Origin: Prevotella sp.
GTDB lineage: Bacteria > Bacteroidota > Bacteroidia > Bacteroidales > Bacteroidaceae
NCBI GenBank assembly: GCA_017619755.1
Contig: JAFZRU010000052.1
Span: forward strand, 56,475 to 120,474
Direction: 5' to 3'
Length of the DNA stretch: 64,000 nt
Position 1 is the first letter of the stretch, and each line of letters starts with the position of its first letter. The translations under genes and the position numbers were made by a program. Shown one piece after another: positions 9,625-18,105 of the stretch. Under the pieces are notes generated by a model, which was not told where the DNA came from, searched no databases, and saw only the letters and a list, made by a program, of their open reading frames with translations.

Positions 9625-10515
9625 ATGACAAACAAAACAACGACCCTCATTTTTGTGGCACTTCTTCTGTGTGTTTCATCAGCCGCACAGGAGAAAGTTT
9701 CATTTCAGCGAGACTATCGGTACCACGTGGATAGAATCGATGGAATCTATATTCCCAAGGACATAGACGAAGCCATTGACTCTTTGGATGTGATTATTAG
9801 TCCTGAGGATAAACGCTACATTACCGACTCCCTTTCCTTGGAAGATTTTGGCGCCGTATGTCATCATAGTTTAGGAATGTGGATAAGGAACAATTGGGGG
9901 TTGTGGGGAGGTTCCCGACTTCAGCGGTATTTTCTTGATAAGAAAGTAATCCACCCTGATGATATGTCAGGTGTGATTTTGAAAGCATATTACAAGAAAA
10001 AGATTCAAGGTTTGGATTATTCTACTGAAGAAGATATCGTACCAAGTTCCGGCAACTTTATAGTGAAGAAATCAAATCCGTTGAAGAGATTTTGGCTAAG
10101 ACTCAAGCAAAATATGAGTGAAGATGTCCGTGAGACAAGACGCGAATTTAAGGAAAAGGGTTATACAAAGGGTAAGACAGTTTATTTTCAGTATCCATTA
10201 GGGTGCTCGACTGCGGAGGAACAAAAGATATGGTTGGATGAGAATTACGACCAGTTGCCCAAAGGCAAGATTACAGACATTGATTACTCGTGGAAACGAA
10301 TGAAAGTCAAACTCACAGACACATTTTCTCCGTATGGCATCATCATATTCGACGGAAACATCATAGAAGATGAGGTTGGTAATGTCAAAAGGGATTTCGA
10401 CCATTTTGTCATCAATAACCCTAACAGGTTCTATATGCAGAAGGGGGATGAGTTATGGTTTGATATCTATTCCGGATTTTGGGGTTCTGTGAAGCAATTG
10501 GAAAAGAAAAAATGA
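9625..10515 (+). CDS. Exported protein with DUF6794-like domain
   Basis: A 296-residue protein with a clear signal peptide (MTNKTTTLIFVALLLCVSSA, then AQ). After it comes a conserved-looking block: GIYIPKDIDEAIDSLD, then ISPEDKRYI, then LGMWIRNNWGLWGGSRL and HPDDMSGVIL. From memory this matches the family called DUF6794, whose function is unknown. The C-terminal half (about 150-296) is not recognised. No catalytic motif is visible. It probably sits in the periplasm. Confidence 0.75.
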   Translation: MTNKTTTLIFVALLLCVSSAAQEKVSFQRDYRYHVDRIDGIYIPKDIDEAIDSLDVIISPEDKRYITDSLSLEDFGAVCHHSLGMWIRNNWGLWGGSRLQRYFLDKKVIHPDDMSGVILKAYYKKKIQGLDYSTEEDIVPSSGNFIVKKSNPLKRFWLRLKQNMSEDVRETRREFKEKGYTKGKTVYFQYPLGCSTAEEQKIWLDENYDQLPKGKITDIDYSWKRMKVKLTDTFSPYGIIIFDGNIIEDEVGNVKRDFDHFVINNPNRFYMQKGDELWFDIYSGFWGSVKQLEKKK

Positions 10516-10830
10516 GAAAATACACCGCTTTTGGTGGAATTAATTCGATGGTTGGCGATTGACACTGAAAGTGTTACCGCTTAGTAATCGAAGAGTCCGT
10601 AGAATCTGCGGAAACACGATGGCAAATATGTGCACTCTGAAATGGTGCCTCCTCACTAAATAGAACCATTTGATAGAGCGACTGCAGAATAGTTTGCTCT
10701 TTATGCCGAGTATGAAAATGGTCGAATGAAATTCAACATTTTTTCCTCGACCCCATTAGGGGCGGAGTAGATGGACGATACCTTCAATCCCAAAGTGTTT
10801 GCTATGCTCGTACTCTGGGTTGTTGATTGG

Positions 10831-10860
10831 TGACCGCGTTGCGGTCATAGTTAATTTTTC
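10831..10860 (+). terminator. Hairpin terminator candidate
   Basis: Perfect 7-base stem TGACCGC / GCGGTCA around GTT (10831-10847), followed by TAGTTAATTTTTC. It lies about 315 bases after the preceding gene, so it may terminate a longer transcript or be a leftover from a lost gene. Confidence 0.5.
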
Positions 10861-10956
10861 TATGAAAGAGACTACAGATAGATTTTACCAATCGTAGCAG
10901 ATTGAAATATTTATCAAAAAAAACGTAGAAATTGACATCAAAAAGTATTTTTTTTA

Positions 10957-10964
10957 TAATTTTG
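10957..10964 (+). promoter_or_regulatory. -7 promoter box (TAATTTTG)
   Basis: A perfect TAnnTTTG box in A+T-rich DNA. An ATTG at 10931-10934 sits 22 bases upstream, slightly long for a -33 element. The ATG of a 38-codon ORF follows 13 bases later. Confidence 0.4.
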
Positions 10965-10977
10965 CAGCTGTTACTCA

Positions 10978-11094
10978 ATGTCTGAACAAAAAAGGCACAA
11001 AAGTGCTTTTGGAGCAAAGATAACTCACGTTGAGCCCAAGAGAAAGGCATTAATGCAATTTCTCAATGAAGGATTTAGGGTGAGATTGAGATAA
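10978..11094 (+). CDS. Possible 38-residue basic protein
   Basis: A short ORF directly after a good -7 box, starting MSEQKRHKSAFGAKI and ending RVRLR. It is rich in Lys, Arg and His. I recognise no family. It may be a real small protein or the 5' stub of a gene lost when the neighbouring island arrived. Confidence 0.3.
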   Translation: MSEQKRHKSAFGAKITHVEPKRKALMQFLNEGFRVRLR

Positions 11095-11437
11095 TGACAT
11101 ACAAAAGGCGTTTACGGACGTCTTGTCTTTGGCTTGTCTGAATCTAGCAAATCCAAACCATAGTCAAGGATGAGGCAACAGTAGATGTCCTCGGGATGTG
11201 TATTTACGCATCCCCTTTGTCTGTATATTGAGTTCAAAGCTCAGTATTATGGCATCGGGGGCTATTTACATATCGGCGTGGGCTATCGGCGTTGCTCGTT
11301 CTTCTATGGTGGGCAATGCTAGAGCCTTGACAAGCGGGATGAGCGACAAGTAAGATTCCCCACGCTTTTTTGATGTGCCTCTTCTGTTAAGTATCTATTT
11401 CGCTTGCTAAGGGGAATGCTGGCGGTATCGCTAAGGA

Positions 11438-12835
11438 ATGAAGCAGATAGAACGTGCCAGTATTATGCGCATTGTATCAGATATGGTAAAAGCTGATGCA
11501 ATTATTGACGTACAGGAAATAGAGTTCCTTAATAGCATACGTTGTAAATACAGTATTAAGCGTGAAGATGAGATAGTTGCCGACTCTCTCACTATGGCTG
11601 ATGCTTTTCATTCTTTAAAATTTTCACCAGAGAGCCTGAAGCAAGACTTATGGGGGGATTTACGCGGAATGGCCTTATCTGATAATGCATGCTCCAGGGA
11701 AGAAGCCATGCACCTATTAGCAGTTATTGCATGTCTTTCGAATAAACTGTCTGAACAATCAAATGTTTTTTCTGTAGAATTGCCAGATGACATAACAACA
11801 GATAACTCACAAGTCCTTTATATCGAAGGAGAATACTATAAAGAAGCAAATAGAGAAATCTCCACTCATTATAGAGAAATCTTTAATGAGCTGCGTTTGG
11901 TAGGACTTAATTTTGTATATATTCCAAAAGTAGGTGAGCACTATCGATCTTTGTCAAAAGAAGAATTGGACACTCTTATATCTTTTCTATATCCATCAAT
12001 CAATGAGAGCCAAATAGAACATGTTGCAAAACAGCTTACAGCATTGAGTACGTCTGATTTTTGTAAATCAGAAATAGTAGGCCACATGAAAATCGATGGT
12101 CTTGAACATTCTTTGCCTTCATTTATGCTAAGAGTCGGAACATCGTATATTGGAGGTAAAAACTATGATAATTTTCTTGTTCTCACCATAGAAGAAGATG
12201 CTCTAATATTCGCAAGACGCTTGGTTGACACTTTTGTCTCAATGTTCAAACCACGCATTCTAAACCCTATATATGAAGAAAAGGGAAGATTTGTTTATCA
12301 TGGTTTTCACAAACAAATCTTTGACTCATATGTTTATAAAAAAGGTATTAGAAGCAGTGTTGTTATTGATTTCGTGCATGGTGACATCATCCTTGCTGAA
12401 GCAGAAACCAAAATTTCCGGTTTGCATAGAAGGGAAAAAGCCCTATACACACTGTTTCTTATGGAATCATCCACAGGTGGTATTAATTTCAATAAACCTT
12501 CTGGAGCAAAATCTTTGGAAAGATATAATCATCGTATGTCTACCTTACAAAAGAAATATGAGATTATTTACGAGAACTTTGGCGGAGAACGAAGTAAGGC
12601 ACCACAAATAGAGTTGCCGGAAAATCGTTTACCTATGATAAGCCTTATAAAAAGGCAATTCAGACAGCTAGGTGATTTGTTAAATCAACCGGATGATTAT
12701 CTTGTTCAGAGGAACATGTTTGGTAATTATTGTGTGGCAATTCCATCAGAATTATGTTTGTGTTTCGATACAAATACAGGTAAAATATGTCAATTTGAAG
12801 AGTCCGAATATTGGAGCCGATTGTTAGCCATGTAA
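11438..12835 (+). CDS. TerB-like domain protein, 465 residues
   Basis: The first 95 residues look like the all-helical TerB fold found in tellurite-resistance systems: IVSDMVKADAIIDVQEIEFL, then a second helical half with LRGMALSDNACSREEAMHLL. The rest (about 100-465) is not recognised. It is rich in acidic and aromatic residues, has a central strand-rich segment (SSVVIDFVHGDIILAEAETK) and a helical tail. It has no membrane segments. As the first gene of the A+T-rich Ter block, 125 bases before terD, it is likely a cytoplasmic partner of TerD-family proteins; this is inference from context. The start at 11438 is the first ATG, and 11465 is an alternative. Confidence 0.7.
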   Translation: MKQIERASIMRIVSDMVKADAIIDVQEIEFLNSIRCKYSIKREDEIVADSLTMADAFHSLKFSPESLKQDLWGDLRGMALSDNACSREEAMHLLAVIACLSNKLSEQSNVFSVELPDDITTDNSQVLYIEGEYYKEANREISTHYREIFNELRLVGLNFVYIPKVGEHYRSLSKEELDTLISFLYPSINESQIEHVAKQLTALSTSDFCKSEIVGHMKIDGLEHSLPSFMLRVGTSYIGGKNYDNFLVLTIEEDALIFARRLVDTFVSMFKPRILNPIYEEKGRFVYHGFHKQIFDSYVYKKGIRSSVVIDFVHGDIILAEAETKISGLHRREKALYTLFLMESSTGGINFNKPSGAKSLERYNHRMSTLQKKYEIIYENFGGERSKAPQIELPENRLPMISLIKRQFRQLGDLLNQPDDYLVQRNMFGNYCVAIPSELCLCFDTNTGKICQFEESEYWSRLLAM

Positions 12836-12916
12836 CATTGCATAAATTGTCTTATCTTTAATCATAGGTTATAATTGCAAGGTTGCAACAACCACAATCT
12901 ACCTCAGAAATAAAGC

Positions 12917-12924
12917 TATATTTG
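12917..12924 (+). promoter_or_regulatory. -7 box upstream of terD
   Basis: TATATTTG 36 bases before the terD start. No convincing -33 element is present at the right distance. It suggests that the TerD-to-vWA genes can be transcribed separately from the TerB-like gene. Confidence 0.45.
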
Positions 12925-12960
12925 CATCAAAATGTGTAATTATTTAAATTTTGAGCAATT

Positions 12961-13518
12961 ATGGCAATATCATTGGAAAAAGGACAACGTATTGAAATTG
13001 GTCTGTCGAAAGTGAGTGTAGGACTCGGTTGGGATCCCAACGAGGGTTCTGGTTTTGATTTTGATTTAGATGCTTCTGCATTTATGTTGGGAAGCAACAA
13101 GAAACTTCCCAAGGATGAGTATTTCGTATTTTACAACAATCAGAAATCGCCCGATGGCTCTGTGGAATCAACAGGAGATGATTTAACTGGCGGCAACAGT
13201 GATGGAGGTGACGATGAGACATTGAATGTCGACTTGAAGAAAGTTGACCCACAGGTTCAAGAGATTATTTTTACTGCCACAATCTACAAAGCAGAAGAAA
13301 GAAGACAGAATTTTGGCCAAGTTCGTAATTCCTATATTCGTATTTACAATTCAATTACTAATGAGGAAATAGCTCGATATGACCTTGATGAAGACTTCTC
13401 TATCGAAACTGCAGTTGAGTTTGGCCGTCTATATCGTCGTAACGGAGAGTGGAAATTCGAAGCCATGGGTATAGGTAATAAGGGAGGATTGCAAGCATTA
13501 GTTAATAAATACCAATAA
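12961..13518 (+). CDS. terD: TerD family stress protein
   Basis: A 185-residue canonical TerD, a beta-sandwich protein that binds Ca2+ and belongs to tellurite, stress and phage-related ter operons. Visible signatures are VGLGWDPNEGSGFDFDLDAS near the N-terminus, the acidic loop DDLTGGNSDGGDDETLNVDL in the middle, and GRLYRRNGEWKFEAMG at the C-terminus. The Asp clusters are the family's calcium ligands. It is followed at 4 bases by a second TerD paralogue and then further Ter genes, so the cluster is an operon. No signal peptide is seen; it acts in the cytoplasm, possibly at the inner face of the membrane. Confidence 0.95.
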   Translation: MAISLEKGQRIEIGLSKVSVGLGWDPNEGSGFDFDLDASAFMLGSNKKLPKDEYFVFYNNQKSPDGSVESTGDDLTGGNSDGGDDETLNVDLKKVDPQVQEIIFTATIYKAEERRQNFGQVRNSYIRIYNSITNEEIARYDLDEDFSIETAVEFGRLYRRNGEWKFEAMGIGNKGGLQALVNKYQ

Positions 13519-13522
13519 GATT

Positions 13523-14206
13523 ATGGCTATCCGTTTAGAGAAAGGGCAAAACACTCGACTAGGTATTGATATTTTCCATATTGGCCTTGGTTGGGATGTT
13601 CGTGAAGACAATTCTTCGAATGAAGATTTTGATTTAGATGTATCTGCTTTTATGCTGACAATAAACAAAAAGATTCCTTCTGATGAGTATTTGGTTTTCT
13701 ATAATTCAGAAAATAGAGTAAGGCCTTCTAACCTTTCTAAAATAGTCAGTTATAAAGAATGGACAAACGGACGTGATAACTGGACTGATGATGAAAATGA
13801 AGCAATTAGACATGAATCGCGTCCTGTTGACCCTGATTTATCCGTCATAGGTTCTATTGATGATGAGGATGGATCAACATCTGAAGATGGAGATGATGAG
13901 ACAATGGACATTAACCTTGATAGGGTTCGCAAAGATATTAATGAGATTATCATCTGTGTAAGCATTCATAAGTATGCAGAACGCAGACAGAATTTTGGGC
14001 AAGTAGAAAGAGCCTATGTACGATTATATAAGCCAGGACAAGCAGATAGCGAAGGTGATTACATTTATGATTTAACAGAGGATTTTTCAACATGTGCATC
14101 TGTAGAGTTTTGTCGTCTATATCGAAAGGATAATGGATGGAAAATTCAAGCATTAGGAATAGGGCATAAAGGTGGTTTAGAAGAACTTGTTAACAAATTT
14201 GTATAA
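13523..14206 (+). CDS. TerD family protein with acidic insert
   Basis: A TerD paralogue (IGLGWDVREDN..FDLDVSAFML; C-terminal CRLYRKDNGWKIQALGIG) of 227 residues, about 40 longer than the gene before it. The extra length is an insert at about residues 65-115, before the acidic Ca2+ loop (SEDGDDETMDINL). It contains WTNGRDNWTDDENEA and a run of Asp/Glu/Ser. It is translated 4 bases after terD and 2 bases before the TerA-like gene. The insert may adapt it as a distinct subunit in a TerD-fold hetero-oligomer; that role is inference. Confidence 0.92.
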   Translation: MAIRLEKGQNTRLGIDIFHIGLGWDVREDNSSNEDFDLDVSAFMLTINKKIPSDEYLVFYNSENRVRPSNLSKIVSYKEWTNGRDNWTDDENEAIRHESRPVDPDLSVIGSIDDEDGSTSEDGDDETMDINLDRVRKDINEIIICVSIHKYAERRQNFGQVERAYVRLYKPGQADSEGDYIYDLTEDFSTCASVEFCRLYRKDNGWKIQALGIGHKGGLEELVNKFV

Positions 14207-14208
14207 AA

Positions 14209-14844
14209 ATGGCTATCATCTTAGAGAAATCTGGTGACCAACATTGCATCAACCTAGAAAAAGGTGGTTCTTCTTTCTCAGGCGAAATCATAATCAATCT
14301 CGACTGGAGCAAGGGAGGAATCTTGAAACAGGTGTTTGGAAAACCCATCGATCTTGATTTAGGTTGCTTCTACGAGTTGAGGGATGGCTCCAAAATGCTA
14401 ATTGATGGGCTTCAGTTCTCCCATGGTCGTGGTGGAAATCGTCACCAAGTTACTCGACAAGGCTGTTATGACCAAAAACCATATATATGGCATCAAGGTG
14501 ATGATCGTGGTGGAGGCTCGTCATCAGGTGAGACGATTCTCGTCAACCCCCAAGGTGTAAATGACATTAAACGAATAATCGTATATACGTTCATATTTGA
14601 GGGCGCTGCTAAGTGGGCTGATACAAATGCTGTTGTTAAGGTAAAGGTACCTGGAAATGAGGATATTGTTGTTGAGATGGGACAACAATCAAGCAACAAG
14701 CGTTTCTGCGCAATAGCAGAACTTGATTTTGGTGGTGACAACTCTATCACTGTTAAGAAACTTGTGACTTTCCACGACAGCCACAGCGATTGTGACCGCA
14801 TATATGGATGGGGATTTAAATACAATGTAGGCAGTAAAGATTAA
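14209..14844 (+). CDS. TerA-like protein of the TerD superfamily
   Basis: A 211-residue protein resembling the C-terminal half of TerA. It has PIDLDLGCFYELRDGSK, a WHQGDDRGGGSSSGE motif, IKRIIVYTFIFEGAAKW and a final DRIYGWGFKYN. E. coli TerA is longer, with an additional N-terminal part missing here. TerA proteins work with TerD/TerE/TerZ in the Ter complex. It starts 2 bases after the preceding TerD gene. No membrane segment is present. Confidence 0.85.
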   Translation: MAIILEKSGDQHCINLEKGGSSFSGEIIINLDWSKGGILKQVFGKPIDLDLGCFYELRDGSKMLIDGLQFSHGRGGNRHQVTRQGCYDQKPYIWHQGDDRGGGSSSGETILVNPQGVNDIKRIIVYTFIFEGAAKWADTNAVVKVKVPGNEDIVVEMGQQSSNKRFCAIAELDFGGDNSITVKKLVTFHDSHSDCDRIYGWGFKYNVGSKD

Positions 14845-14856
14845 AACATTTATAAT

Positions 14857-15522
14857 ATGGCAATTAAACTTGAAAAAGGACAACGCATCAACCTTGAAAA
14901 AGGAAGTGGTGCAAAACTTACCGATTTTTGTGTAGGTTGTAATTGGGGAGCTATTACAAAGAAATCTTTCTTTGGACTATCGACAACTGTTGTTGATGTT
15001 GATTTGGATTTGAGTTGCCTTTTGTTTGATGCAGAAGGAAAGGTCGTAGACCATATTTGGTCACCTTTATATAATCTTAGTAGTCTTGGATTACCCAAAG
15101 GGAAACTTGACTCTATAGATCGTGCTCTACACCATACAGGCGATGATTTGACAGGAGATCAAAATGGTGATGATGGACTAGACAATGAAATTATTACCGT
15201 AGATCTTGCACGTGTCAATCATAATGTGAATTCTATTGTATTCTTTTTGAACATTTACAACAACAACGACTATCAAGGAGATTTTTCAGGAATACCTTAT
15301 GCTTCCATTCGTATGTATGAAGGAACTCCAACAAAGGTAAAAGAGGTATTCGCTCAGTATGATGTGGCAACTAAGACTGAATGTGTTGGAAAACGAGCTT
15401 TGGTTATGGGAAAGCTTTATCGTCGGAATGGAGAATGGAAATTTGCTGCTATCGGTGATGCTTTTGAGGACCGTTCAATTGTACACACTATTGCCAGAGT
15501 AGCAAAAGACTACAACAAATAA
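14857..15522 (+). CDS. TerD family protein (TerZ/TerE-like)
   Basis: A 221-residue TerD-fold protein with VDVDLDLSCLLFDAEGKVVD, an acidic loop HHTGDDLTGDQNGDDGLDNE, DFSGIPYASIRMYEG and LYRRNGEWKFAAIGD. FSGIP is reminiscent of TerZ/TerE relatives rather than TerD proper. It is the last of four consecutive TerD-superfamily genes (three TerD-like, one TerA-like), 15 bases ahead of the first vWA gene. Confidence 0.88.
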   Translation: MAIKLEKGQRINLEKGSGAKLTDFCVGCNWGAITKKSFFGLSTTVVDVDLDLSCLLFDAEGKVVDHIWSPLYNLSSLGLPKGKLDSIDRALHHTGDDLTGDQNGDDGLDNEIITVDLARVNHNVNSIVFFLNIYNNNDYQGDFSGIPYASIRMYEGTPTKVKEVFAQYDVATKTECVGKRALVMGKLYRRNGEWKFAAIGDAFEDRSIVHTIARVAKDYNK

Positions 15523-15537
15523 TAACAATTTACAAAC

Positions 15538-16176
15538 ATGAGAAGATTACCAGTATATTTATTACTAGACACCTCTGGCTCGATGTATGGAGAGCCTATT
15601 GAGGCTGTAAAAAATGGTGTCCAGACTCTTGTCTCAACACTTAGAAGTGACCCGTATGCACTTGAAACAGCGTACATCAGTATTATCACATTCAATTCAA
15701 GTGCGCAGCAGATAGCTCCACTTACTGAGTTGGCTTCATTTCAACCTCCACAGATAGATGCAAGTGGCTGTACTGCTTTAGGAGAAGCTTTAGGCTTGCT
15801 CTCACAAAAGGTTGATTCTGAAATCGTGAAGACCACCCAGGAAGTCAAAGGAGATTGGAAGCCCATAGTTTTCATAATGACTGATGGTGAACCTACCGAT
15901 GATTTGCAGAAGGGCTTGAATGAATTCAAGAAGCGTAAATTTGGAATGGTAGTAGCTTGTGCTGCGGGACAGGGCGCAAACACTAACACCCTGAAACAAA
16001 TCACGGAGAATGTGGTGCAGCTTGACACAGCAGATAGTGCTACGATAAAGGCATTCTTCAAGTGGGTCAGTGCCAGTATCAGTACTGGTAGCCAAAAAGT
16101 GGAGGATACACACGGTGATGTGACAACTATGAGCGAGTTACCACCGCCACCGCCAGAAGTGAATATTGTAGTATAA
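15538..16176 (+). CDS. TerY-type vWA domain protein (first copy)
   Basis: A 212-residue stand-alone von Willebrand A domain of the TerY family. A complete metal-ion-dependent adhesion site (MIDAS) is visible: DTSGS near residue 11, the Thr in GCTALGEAL, and MTDGEPTDD. TerY proteins are thought to be cytoplasmic scaffolds whose state is set by a partner kinase and phosphatase; both are encoded further along this block. The tail has a proline run (ELPPPPPEVNIVV) that the second copy partly repeats (ELPGPPEEVNIVI). A hairpin follows the gene. Confidence 0.93.
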   Translation: MRRLPVYLLLDTSGSMYGEPIEAVKNGVQTLVSTLRSDPYALETAYISIITFNSSAQQIAPLTELASFQPPQIDASGCTALGEALGLLSQKVDSEIVKTTQEVKGDWKPIVFIMTDGEPTDDLQKGLNEFKKRKFGMVVACAAGQGANTNTLKQITENVVQLDTADSATIKAFFKWVSASISTGSQKVEDTHGDVTTMSELPPPPPEVNIVV

Positions 16177-16182
16177 ATAACA

Positions 16183-16220
16183 AAAGGTGGCACAATGACC
16201 CTAAACCATTGTGCCACTTT
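16183..16220 (+). terminator. Intercistronic hairpin between the two vWA genes
   Basis: A perfect 11-base inverted repeat, GTGGCACAATG (16187-16197) and CATTGTGCCAC (16207-16217), with a 9-base loop, flanked by AAA and TTT. It fills almost the whole gap between the two vWA genes. It could act as a weak terminator, an attenuator or an mRNA-stabilising structure that lowers expression of the downstream genes. Confidence 0.6.
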
Positions 16221-16234
16221 CAACATTTTGAAAT

Positions 16235-16870
16235 ATGAGACATCTCCCCGTTTACATATTGATAGATACTAGCGGCTCAATGAAAGGAGAGCCAATAGAA
16301 AGCGTCAAAGTAGGATTGGCTGATATGATTGCATCATTGCGCCAAGATCCCTATGCGCTTGAAACCGTTTGCATCAGCATTATCACATTTGACAAAGATG
16401 TCAACCAGGTTTTGCCACTTACAGAACTTGAAAATCTTCAATTGCCCAACATCGTAACTCCTGAATCAGGGCCAACTCACATGGGAGCTGCTCTAAAGAT
16501 GTTGTGTGATAAGATAAATGTAGAAGTAAAAAAAGGCACACCTGAACAGAAAGGAGACTGGAGACCTCTGCTGTTTATTTTAACGGATGGGAAACCGTCT
16601 GACAAGCAAGAATATAACAACATCATTCCAAGAGTTAAGAAACTTAATTTTGCAAGTATAGTGGCCTGTGCAGCTGGTCCCAAAGCAGAAATAGAGCCTT
16701 TACAGAAAATCACAGACCAGGTGTTCCGCCTTGACACAATGGATGCAACTTCATTTAAGAAGTTCTTTGTTTGGGTATCTGATGTTATTGGGCTTGGAGG
16801 CAAGAGTGTAGGAACTACTGATGCAATTGAATTACCCGGACCTCCTGAAGAAGTTAACATTGTGATTTGA
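16235..16870 (+). CDS. TerY-type vWA domain protein (second copy)
   Basis: A 211-residue vWA protein, paralogous to the one before it. It starts MRHLPVYILIDTSGSMKGEP and has a full MIDAS: DTSGS, the Thr of PTHMGAAL, and LTDGKPSD. Sequence similarity to the first copy spans the whole length, so this is a tandem duplication that has since diverged. Its ligand or partner surface may be specialised; this cannot be told from sequence. Confidence 0.92.
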   Translation: MRHLPVYILIDTSGSMKGEPIESVKVGLADMIASLRQDPYALETVCISIITFDKDVNQVLPLTELENLQLPNIVTPESGPTHMGAALKMLCDKINVEVKKGTPEQKGDWRPLLFILTDGKPSDKQEYNNIIPRVKKLNFASIVACAAGPKAEIEPLQKITDQVFRLDTMDATSFKKFFVWVSDVIGLGGKSVGTTDAIELPGPPEEVNIVI

Positions 16871-16875
16871 ATCTT

Positions 16876-17643
16876 ATGATAAAGTTGGATAAACAAGATC
16901 GGGTTCTGAGTCAAGAAGAAATCGACGCCTACATCAATTCAATATACAATTACGCTGCCGACCTCATTGTTTATAAGCATTTAAGCTATGGGGAAGCAAA
17001 ATCCGCCCTTATTCAACAAGGGTTAAATGAATACGATGCGGAAACTGTAATAAAGGATATTGTAAAATTTCTAGACATCCAGAAGGCAAAAACAAGAAGA
17101 AGAAATATTTTTACAGTGATTATCATAATTGCTGCAATAACACTTCTTTTCTTTATGACAAATGGTTTGTTATTCAAAATTGGTTGTGTTGCGATAGTTG
17201 CAATAGCATTTGACATCTTTATTTTAGAAAAGTATTTACAAAAGAAACATTATCCAATAACAACAGACCGTCCTCTGGAAGATAATTTAGGGCTGTATAA
17301 GATACAAGGGATTGGCTTTGAGTTCATGGGTCATTATAGAGTTTATCAAGCGACATATGCAACTTATCGAATGCTGACATTGTTTTGGTTGCCATTAATT
17401 CCTTTAAATTGTGTTAGAGTTAGGATTTCAGGTTCCTCTCCCCAAACTGACAACAATTCCGATGATATGGATGTGGTAGGAATCCTATTGGGAGTAAACT
17501 ATAAAGAATCAGACATTAGTTATGATATATATAGTTATGAAAAATGGGTCTTTTTTGAAGTGATGAGCATTTATCTAAGTCTTTACGGTTATACAATAGC
17601 AATTGGGTGTTTGTTAATTGGAATAGCCAAAACAATCTTTTAG
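16876..17643 (+). CDS. Membrane protein of unknown function in the Ter block
   Basis: A 255-residue protein. Residues 1-75 are soluble and helical with many charges (LSQEEIDAYINSIYNYAADL, SYGEAKSALIQQGL). Two close transmembrane segments follow at about 80-120 (VIIIIAAITLLFFM; GCVAIVAIAFDIFIL). A soluble middle part contains LTLFWLPLIPLNCVRVRISG, and a last hydrophobic helix is at the C-terminus (YTIAIGCLLIGIAKTIF). No known family is recognised. The start at 16876 is preferred over a TTG at 16867. Being 5 bases after a vWA gene, it is a candidate membrane anchor for the Ter assembly. Confidence 0.7.
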   Translation: MIKLDKQDRVLSQEEIDAYINSIYNYAADLIVYKHLSYGEAKSALIQQGLNEYDAETVIKDIVKFLDIQKAKTRRRNIFTVIIIIAAITLLFFMTNGLLFKIGCVAIVAIAFDIFILEKYLQKKHYPITTDRPLEDNLGLYKIQGIGFEFMGHYRVYQATYATYRMLTLFWLPLIPLNCVRVRISGSSPQTDNNSDDMDVVGILLGVNYKESDISYDIYSYEKWVFFEVMSIYLSLYGYTIAIGCLLIGIAKTIF

Positions 17644-17722
17644 ACACAATGAAGAGAATACTAATAGCCCAAGTTTAAAAAGTTTCATCATCTGGTCTTC
17701 CAGAAAATTAAAAGAGAGAATA

Positions 17723-18031
17723 ATGGATTATAACAAAAGATTATTAAATGAAGCATTAGCAGGCAATAGAGGCTCTTTAAAGGAGTTGGAAGCTAATGCT
17801 GCGTCAGGTTCTTCTGATGCTCAATTTTGTTTGGCTCAATTCTATGCCAGTCGCAAAGAAGGAGAAGATTCGTTATCTCTTTACTGGATGAAGAAAGCCG
17901 CTTCAAATGGCAGCAATGAGGCAAGAAAATTTCTCGGGCTCTCTTTAGTTGAAAAGAATGAAGATGGATTTGAACTATCAAGTGAGGATATCATTCTTGG
18001 GGTGCGTTTATTGTTAAATTTTTTTGGATAA
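17723..18031 (+). CDS. Small Sel1-like repeat protein
   Basis: A 102-residue protein with alpha-alpha repeats of the Sel1/TPR type: GSSDAQFCLAQFYASRKEGE, then YWMKKAASNGSNEARKFLGL. Such repeats bind proteins. It is short for the family (about two repeats), and the C-terminus after residue 75 departs from the repeat, so it may be a truncated member. Codon use and composition match its Ter-block neighbours. Confidence 0.65.
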   Translation: MDYNKRLLNEALAGNRGSLKELEANAASGSSDAQFCLAQFYASRKEGEDSLSLYWMKKAASNGSNEARKFLGLSLVEKNEDGFELSSEDIILGVRLLLNFFG

Positions 18032-18105
18032 AAAGGATAGAATGGGTTTCCTGCCACACATTAGTTATTATCATTTAAATAACATTTTTCTAAATAGAAT
18101 TAGAG

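Larger units (their letters stand above)
10516..11437. other. Gene-poor region at the left edge of the Ter block, 922 bases
   Basis: No long reading frame with coding character on either strand. It contains a terminator-like hairpin at 10831-10860, a promoter-like box with a 38-codon ORF (10978-11094), and a second hairpin at 11193-11214 (GGGATGTG, loop, CGCATCCC). No integrase, terminal repeat or tRNA remnant was recognised. Base composition shifts around here from the G+C-richer left flank to the A+T-rich Ter genes. Confidence 0.55.

Noticed and set aside
10516-11437. Integrase or attachment site at the left edge of the Ter block
   Set aside because: No tyrosine recombinase, transposase text, or flanking direct repeat was recognised on either strand.
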